Shown here in pieces: positions 36,220 through 40,404 of a DNA stretch of 40,404 bases. The first letter of the stretch is position 1. Every line of letters starts with the position of its first letter. Position numbers and translations under genes: made by a program. Under the pieces are notes generated by a model. The model searched no databases. It worked only from the letters and a program-made list of their open reading frames with translations, and was not told where the DNA came from. The stretch lies in the NCBI GenBank assembly GCA_018241785.1, contig JAFEDF010000107.1:1-40404 (forward strand), read 5' to 3'. The DNA is from Pseudomonadota bacterium (GTDB lineage Bacteria; Pseudomonadota; Gammaproteobacteria; Burkholderiales; Casimicrobiaceae).

Positions 36220-36234
36220 CTTCTTCGACCGAGG

Positions 36235-36295
36235 GTCCGTCGCAGATCTGCGTCGGACGAAAACGGGCGGCGCGATGCGTCGCCCGTTTTGTTTG
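36235..36295. terminator. Hairpin pair with bidirectional intrinsic terminator
   Basis: AAAACGGGCG (36260-36269) and CGCCCGTTTT (36281-36290) form a perfect 10-bp stem with an 11-base loop, followed by GTTT. It is T-tailed in both directions, so it can end the histone-like gene (plus) and mltD (minus). Just before it, GTCCG-T-CGCAGATCTGCG-T-CGGAC (36235-36258) is a near-perfect palindrome that could form a second hairpin. Confidence 0.85.
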
Positions 36296-36300
36296 GCGGG

Positions 36301-37965
36301 TCAGCGCGCGCTGGTCGCGCGCACCGACGACTCGGCGAGCTCGGTGGTGCCGCTCGTCCGGCGCTTGGCCGCAGGGGCGTGCCCTGGCGGCGGATGAGAC
36401 GCCACGACGTGGGCGACGGTGCCGCGATGGCTGGCGGCGCGGCCGTGCGCCGGCTTGCGTGCCGCCACGTGGACAGCGCGCGGTTCCACCTTGCCGCGAG
36501 TCGCGACGCGTCCGTGCCGGGCCGCCGGCGCCGCGTGGGCGATCCGCGCGTGTCCACCTCGCGCTTCGCGCACCGGGGTGCGAACGGCGTCGCTGGTGAT
36601 CCGCAGCCGTTGTCCGACGCGGACGCTGTTGCTCGCGAGACGGTTCCAGTGCCGGATGTCCTGCGTCGAGACCCCGTAGCGGGCGGCGAGCCGGTTCAGC
36701 GTATCCCCGCGTTGCACGCGGTAATAGAACGTGCGGCCGACCGGCACGGTCGTGAACACCGCGTTCTCGAGCGACTCGGCGTTGGCTTCCGACGGGCGCT
36801 GGGTCGGCACCAGCAGGCAGTAGCCGGGTGGGACGGTCGAATGCGGGCCGATGCCGTTGACCGACTTCAGCGTCTCGAGCGACATCCCGTAGCGCAGCGC
36901 GACCTGCGAGAGCGACTCTCCGCGCACCATCCGATGCGCCTCCCACGAGACCAGCGGCTGGTTGATGAGGTCGAGCTTGGCCGCGAAGATCTCGGCCTTG
37001 TCGATCGGCAGCAGGATGGCGTAATCGTCGGCGCCGAAGATGACCGGCCGCTTGTGCTGCGGGTTGAGCGCCAGGAATTCGTCGAGCGGCATCTCGGCGA
37101 GCTCGGCGGCGCGCTTCACGTCCATGTGCACGGTGGTGCGCACGATCGTGAAGTACGGTGCGTCGGGAATGTCGGCGAGCGCCAGGTGGAAACGCTCGGG
37201 ATCGGCGACGATGTTCTTGATCGCCTGCAGCTTGGGAAGGTAGTTGCGCGTCTCGTCGGGCACGCCGCGAAGACTCGCGAAATCGGTCGGAAGCCCTCGC
37301 GCGCGGTTGCGCGCGACGGCGCGCTGGACGTTGCCTTCGCCCCAGTTGTACGCGGCGAGCGCCAGCTGCCAGTCACCGAGGTCGGTATAGAGCTGCTGCA
37401 GATAGTCGAGCGCCGAGTTGGTCGCCGCGATGATGTCGAGACGCGAATCGACCCACCAGTTCTGCTGCAGCCCCCACGTTCTCGCGGTCGCCGGCATGAA
37501 CTGCCAGATCCCGGAGGCGCGCGCCGACGACAGCGCCGTTGGATTGAAGGCGCTCTCGACCATCGGCAGCAACGCGAGGTCGAGCGGCATATGCCGGCGC
37601 TGCACCTCGTTGACGATGTGATAGAGATAGCGGCGACTGCGCTCGATCATCCGTGCGACGTAATCGGGCCGATCCTCGTACCATTGCTCCCACTGGTCGA
37701 CGAGGGGACCGTCGACGTCGGGAATCGCGTAGCCGCGCACGATCCGGTCCCACAGGTCATGCGTCGGCGTCGGCAGGGGCTCGAGGCCCGCGGACACCCC
37801 GGTGAACGGATTGACGAGCGCGATTTGCCGAGGTGCGGGGGGGAAGTGGACTTCGCCGAATGCCGCGTCGGACGAGGGCTGCGTGACTGGCGGTGTGGCG
37901 GTCATGCTCGCGCAGGCGGACAACGCGAGGATCGCCGGCAGGATCAGATAGCGTCGAAATTGCAA
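36301..37965 (-). CDS. mltD: Membrane-bound lytic murein transglycosylase D
   Basis: The 554-residue lipoprotein has a signal peptide with lipobox LSAC (Cys18). The SLT catalytic domain (about 125-235) carries catalytic Glu137 (LLPMVESAFNP) and the ALSSARASGIWQFMPATA and AYNWGEGNV motifs. Two LysM peptidoglycan-binding modules follow (about 345-390, EAHRMVRGESLSQVALRYGMS; about 415-460, YYRVQRGDTLNRLAARYGVS). The last 90 residues are a basic Ala/His/Arg-rich tail that is unlikely to be conserved. It cleaves glycan strands to 1,6-anhydro ends. It is convergent with the histone-like gene across a shared terminator. Confidence 0.94.
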   Translation of the reverse strand: MQFRRYLILPAILALSACASMTATPPVTQPSSDAAFGEVHFPPAPRQIALVNPFTGVSAGLEPLPTPTHDLWDRIVRGYAIPDVDGPLVDQWEQWYEDRPDYVARMIERSRRYLYHIVNEVQRRHMPLDLALLPMVESAFNPTALSSARASGIWQFMPATARTWGLQQNWWVDSRLDIIAATNSALDYLQQLYTDLGDWQLALAAYNWGEGNVQRAVARNRARGLPTDFASLRGVPDETRNYLPKLQAIKNIVADPERFHLALADIPDAPYFTIVRTTVHMDVKRAAELAEMPLDEFLALNPQHKRPVIFGADDYAILLPIDKAEIFAAKLDLINQPLVSWEAHRMVRGESLSQVALRYGMSLETLKSVNGIGPHSTVPPGYCLLVPTQRPSEANAESLENAVFTTVPVGRTFYYRVQRGDTLNRLAARYGVSTQDIRHWNRLASNSVRVGQRLRITSDAVRTPVREARGGHARIAHAAPAARHGRVATRGKVEPRAVHVAARKPAHGRAASHRGTVAHVVASHPPPGHAPAAKRRTSGTTELAESSVRATSAR

Positions 37966-38024
37966 TTCGGGGGATCCAATGCAAAAGCCGCGGTCGGCGC
38001 CGCAGTCCGTTCAAAAATGCGGCG

Positions 38025-38054
38025 ATGGTAGGCCGCGCAAGGCAGTCGCGTCAA
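38025..38054 (-). promoter_or_regulatory. Sigma-70-type promoter for mltD
   Basis: On the minus strand TTGACG (38054-38049) is followed after 18 bp by TACCAT (38030-38025). Transcription would start near 38018, about 50 nt before the mltD ATG. The promoter lies 6 bp from the edge of the palindromic element at 38060-38148. Confidence 0.6.
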
Positions 38055-38059
38055 CCGAT

Positions 38060-38148
38060 TGACGGGGTCACTGACGGGGTCAGGTCTTGCCTTTTGCCTG
38101 GTAGAGCCAGGCAAAAGGCAAGACCTGACCCCGTCAGTGACCCCGTCA
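38060..38148. repeat. REP-like perfect palindrome with 42-bp arms and 5-base loop
   Basis: Arms 38060-38101 and 38107-38148 are perfect reverse complements around the loop TAGAG. The left arm begins TGACGGGGTCACTGACGGGG, so it contains a short direct repeat of GACGGGGTCA, then GTCTTGCCTTTTGCC. The gloB stop codon (38148-38146 on the minus strand) is the outermost three bases of the right arm. 24 bp of the arm recur alone at 7556-7579. The GGGGTC-type ends resemble REP sequences mobilised by RAYT (Y1) transposases in betaproteobacteria; no such gene is in the window. As RNA it could also end gloB transcription. Confidence 0.92.
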
Positions 38149-38916
38149 GAAGCCGTCCTTCCAGCGTCGAAGCTCGGCGAAGACCTCCACCGGCTGCCGC
38201 AGCGTGTGCCCCGCGTGCGCGGAGGCCGACGCCGCGAGTGCGGCGAGATGCGCGCGCAGGAACGGATTGGTCGCGAGTTCGTCGCCGATCGTCGTCGGCA
38301 GGGTCGGCTCGCCGCGCTCGCGCTTCGCGCGCTCGCGCGCAGAGCGCGAAGCGATCTCCGCGTTGTCGGGCTCGACTGCGGCGGCAAAGCGCAGGTTCGC
38401 GAGCGTGTACTCGTGGCCGCAGTAGACCTCGGTCGCAGCGGGTAGCGCGGCGAGCTTCGAGAGCGACGACCACATTTGCTCGGGAGTGCCCTCGAAGAGG
38501 CGTCCGCACCCCGCGGCGAACAGCGTGTCGCCGCAGAAGAGCCAGCGGGGGCCGTCGGCGACATAAGCGACGTGTCCTGCCGTGTGCCCGGGAATGTCGA
38601 GCACGCGAAGCCCGACGCCGATACCGGGGAGTTCAAACCGATCGCCCTCGGCGACACGGCGCATCGCTCCGGCGACGCGTTCGCCGGCCGGCGCGAACAC
38701 CGGGATGTCGCGCCCGCGCAGGAGCGCGGGGATGCCGCCCACGTGATCGCCGTGGTGGTGGGTCGCGATGATCGCCGTCAGCTCGACGCCGTCCGCGGCG
38801 AGCCGCGCCTCGACGGGCGCCGCATCGCCGGGGTCGACAACGGCCGCACGCGGCCCTTCGCGGATCATCCAGATGTAGTTGTCGGTGAATGCTGGGATGG
38901 GGATAATCGTTGGCAT
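38146..38916 (-). CDS. gloB: Hydroxyacylglutathione hydrolase (glyoxalase II)
   Basis: The 256-residue metallo-beta-lactamase-fold enzyme hydrolyses S-lactoylglutathione to lactate and glutathione. The metal site is THHHGDH (His53, His55, Asp57, His58), with further ligands in IPGHTAGH, FCGDTLFAAGCGR and YCGHEYTLANL. The C-terminal HAGH-C domain ends in the RRWKDGF typical of GloB. The ATG at 38916 ([16 protein letters not shown]) matches the family start. It overlaps, in the opposite direction, the ATG of the methyltransferase gene. The stop codon is supplied by the palindromic element. Confidence 0.94.
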   Translation of the reverse strand: MPTIIPIPAFTDNYIWMIREGPRAAVVDPGDAAPVEARLAADGVELTAIIATHHHGDHVGGIPALLRGRDIPVFAPAGERVAGAMRRVAEGDRFELPGIGVGLRVLDIPGHTAGHVAYVADGPRWLFCGDTLFAAGCGRLFEGTPEQMWSSLSKLAALPAATEVYCGHEYTLANLRFAAAVEPDNAEIASRSARERAKRERGEPTLPTTIGDELATNPFLRAHLAALAASASAHAGHTLRQPVEVFAELRRWKDGF

Positions 38917-39673
38917 GGATGAGCCCTGCCCTCCGGTCGGGGTCGCGCCGACGTCGCTCGCCGAATGGTTCAAGTCACCGCTCGGCGCCTACCTCTGCGT
39001 ACGCGAGCAGGACTATTTCGACCGCACCGTCGCCGACATCTTCGGCTACCACGCGCTGCAGATCGGGCTTGCGTGCTGCCCGCTGCTCGCGCAATGCCGC
39101 ATCGTATCGAAATGGACCCTCGATATCGAGCGTCCGGCCGATCTCGTCGCCGACCCGCACGAGTTGCCGTTCGCCGAAAGCACGATCGACCTCCTGCTGA
39201 TGCCGCACGCGCTCGAGTTCGCCGCCGATCCCCACCTGATGCTGCGCGAAGCCTGGCGCGTGCTTCGTCCCGAGGGGCAGATCGTCATCGCCGGGTTCAA
39301 TCCGTTCTCGCTGTTCGGTGCGCGGCGCTACTTCGGCCACGGCGCGACGCCGCCGTGGAACGGCAACTTCATCGCGCTCTACCGGCTGAAGGACTGGCTG
39401 TCGCTGCTCGGCTTCGAGGTGATCGGCGGCAGGCTCGACTGCTACGTGCCGCCGTTCTCGCAGCAGAAGTGGCTCGGGCGCTTCGGCTTCTTCGAGCGTG
39501 CGGGCGACCGCTGGTGGCCGATCACCGGCGGAGTCTATTACCTGCGCGCGTGCAAGCGGGTCGCCGGCATGCGGCTCCTCACCCCCGCGTGGGAGGGCCG
39601 CGAGAAGCGCAAGAAGGCGCTCGCCCCGGCGCATGGAGCGCGCGAGAGTCTCACGACGCGCAACGGCAAGTGA
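38915..39673 (+). CDS. Class I SAM-dependent methyltransferase-like protein
   Basis: The 252-residue protein belongs to the methyltransferase family usually found between gloB and rnhA in betaproteobacteria. Visible features are the N-terminal [37 protein letters not shown]. This is followed by [51 protein letters not shown] (motif IV-VI region, shown in parts: [21 protein letters not shown]). The usual glycine-rich SAM motif I is not obvious, so activity is uncertain. The ATG at 38915 shares CATG with the divergent gloB start. The stop overlaps rnhA (GTGA). Confidence 0.85.
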   Translation: MDEPCPPVGVAPTSLAEWFKSPLGAYLCVREQDYFDRTVADIFGYHALQIGLACCPLLAQCRIVSKWTLDIERPADLVADPHELPFAESTIDLLLMPHALEFAADPHLMLREAWRVLRPEGQIVIAGFNPFSLFGARRYFGHGATPPWNGNFIALYRLKDWLSLLGFEVIGGRLDCYVPPFSQQKWLGRFGFFERAGDRWWPITGGVYYLRACKRVAGMRLLTPAWEGREKRKKALAPAHGARESLTTRNGK

Positions 39674-40104
39674 GCGCGACGATCGTCTACACCGATGGCG
39701 CGTGCAAGGGGAACCCGGGGCCGGGAGGATGGGGCGCGATCGTCATCCGCGACGGCGACGAGGAGGAGCTCTTCGGCGGCGAGCGCGCGACGACGAACAA
39801 CCGGATGGAGCTCACCGCGGTCATCCGCGCACTCGAGGCCCTCCCGCCGGCGACCGAGGTCGAGCTCCACACCGACTCGCAGTACGTCAAGAACGGGATG
39901 GAGAGCTGGATCCGCACCTGGAAGAAGAACGGCTGGCGCACGAGCGACCGCAAGCCGGTCAAGAACGCCGACCTCTGGCGCGAGCTCGACGTGCAGGCGG
40001 CGCGGCATCGCGTCCGCTGGCACTGGGTGAAGGGACACGCGGGGACCCCCGGCAACGACCGCGCCGACGCACTCGCCAACCGTGGCGCCGACATCCATCG
40101 ATAG
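39670..40104 (+). CDS. rnhA: Ribonuclease HI
   Basis: The 144-residue enzyme degrades RNA in RNA-DNA hybrids. The catalytic carboxylates are Asp9 ([16 protein letters not shown]), Glu47 (NNRMELTAV), Asp69 (HTDSQYV) and Asp133 (GNDRADAL), with the mobile His123 (VKGHAG). These match E. coli positions 10, 48, 70, 134 and 124. GTG at 39670 overlaps the methyltransferase stop by 4 bp. dnaQ, which often follows in this class, is replaced here by a DUF1330 gene. Confidence 0.95.
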   Translation: MSATIVYTDGACKGNPGPGGWGAIVIRDGDEEELFGGERATTNNRMELTAVIRALEALPPATEVELHTDSQYVKNGMESWIRTWKKNGWRTSDRKPVKNADLWRELDVQAARHRVRWHWVKGHAGTPGNDRADALANRGADIHR

Positions 40105-40113
40105 GAGACGACC

Positions 40114-40401
40114 GTGGCAGCCTACATGATCGTGCATCTCGAAGTCCTCGACCCGACGGCGTACGCCGAATACAGCAAGGCGGTGCCGGCGACGATCGCG
40201 GCCCACGGTGGACGCTTCCTCGTGCGCGGCGGCGCGGTCGAGGTGCTCGAGGGCGAGTTCATGCCGAAGCGCGTGGTCGTGCTCGAGTTCCCCGACGTGG
40301 ACACCGCGAAGGGCTGGTACCGCTCACCCGAGTACGCACCGCTGATCGCGATGCGCAAGCGCGCCGCGCGTGGATCGTTCTACATGGTGACCGGGGTCTG
40401 A
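40114..40401 (+). CDS. DUF1330 family protein
   Basis: The 95-residue dimeric alpha/beta-barrel (ferredoxin-like) protein has the DUF1330 pattern YMIVHLEVLDPTAYAEYSKA, then GGRFLVRGG, VVVLEFPDVDTAKGWYRSPEY and the final RGSFYMVTGV. Function is unknown; family members resemble small stress-response barrel proteins. GTG at 40114 follows a strong ribosome-binding site (AGGAGA). It lies 9 bp after rnhA and is probably co-transcribed. The stop codon is part of a GGGGTC-type palindrome at the window edge. Confidence 0.92.
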   Translation: MAAYMIVHLEVLDPTAYAEYSKAVPATIAAHGGRFLVRGGAVEVLEGEFMPKRVVVLEFPDVDTAKGWYRSPEYAPLIAMRKRAARGSFYMVTGV

Positions 40402-40404
40402 CCC
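40393..40404. repeat. Truncated GGGGTC-type palindrome at the window edge
   Basis: GGGGTCTGACCC is palindromic apart from the central base and would be complete with one more C. It overlaps the DUF1330 stop codon and resembles the GGGGTC/GACCCC ends of the palindromic element at 38060-38148. The window ends here, so only this edge can be seen. Confidence 0.4.

Noticed and set aside
38917..38973. Longer gloB version starting at 38973
   Set aside because: GloB proteins begin near the IPAF-x-DNY motif, which is at residues 7-13 from the ATG at 38916.

Overview
The window is a gene-dense stretch of very GC-rich bacterial chromosome. It most resembles a betaproteobacterium (Burkholderiales or a related lineage). 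The evidence is gene order: zapB-zapA-6S RNA, ybeY-corC-lnt-glyQ-glyS-gmhB-plsC-ygjP, lptM-lysA and mltD/gloB/methyltransferase/rnhA are arrangements familiar from that class. No phage, plasmid, IS transposase, CRISPR array, tRNA or rRNA gene was found. No interval longer than 300 bases lacks an assigned feature.

Region 1 (1-7100) is an oxalate/formate catabolism block. It holds the first 23 codons of formyl-CoA transferase (frc, minus strand), a CbbR-like LysR regulator, a divergent small protein of unknown function, a GntR/FCD regulator, and a two-gene NAD-dependent molybdenum/tungsten formate dehydrogenase. The beta subunit of that enzyme is a NuoE-NuoF fusion, as in the FDH1 type of Methylobacterium. 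The expected flow is oxalyl-CoA to formyl-CoA to formate to CO2 plus NADH. A similar dyad lies upstream of both frc and gntR, suggesting shared control by the GntR protein.

Region 2 (7.1-10.7 kb) holds accessory genes: an EVE-domain protein, a glutathione S-transferase, a cupin, a divergent LysR regulator and a methanethiol S-methyltransferase-like membrane protein.

Region 3 (10.8-20.3 kb) lies entirely on the minus strand. In transcription order it has a cobalamin riboswitch, btuB, btuF, greB, zapB, zapA and 6S RNA. These are followed by a six-gene operon mixing succinate dehydrogenase/fumarate reductase subunits with a two-subunit class I fumarase (sdhB-C-D, fumarase alpha-beta, flavoprotein). 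The flavoprotein has Cys where the covalent-FAD His normally sits.

Region 4 (20.3-35.6 kb) lies on the plus strand: miaB, a lipoprotein zinc metalloprotease, phoH, ybeY, corC, lnt, glyQ, glyS, gmhB, plsC, ygjP, lptM and lysA. Many neighbours overlap by 4 bp (ATGA or GTGA), implying translational coupling.

Region 5 (35.6-40.4 kb) holds a lysine/alanine-rich histone H1-like gene with its own promoter and a hairpin terminator, then mltD and gloB (minus), and a methyltransferase, rnhA and a DUF1330 protein (plus).

The most unusual DNA structure is a set of palindromic elements lying exactly at gene ends. One is a 284-bp nested palindrome between phoH and ybeY. One is a 42-bp-arm perfect hairpin that supplies the gloB stop codon. 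One is a half copy of that hairpin fused in frame to the 5' end of the EVE gene. One is a truncated GGGGTC palindrome on the last stop codon of the window. They look like REP/MITE-type elements mobilised in trans, but no transposase is present here.
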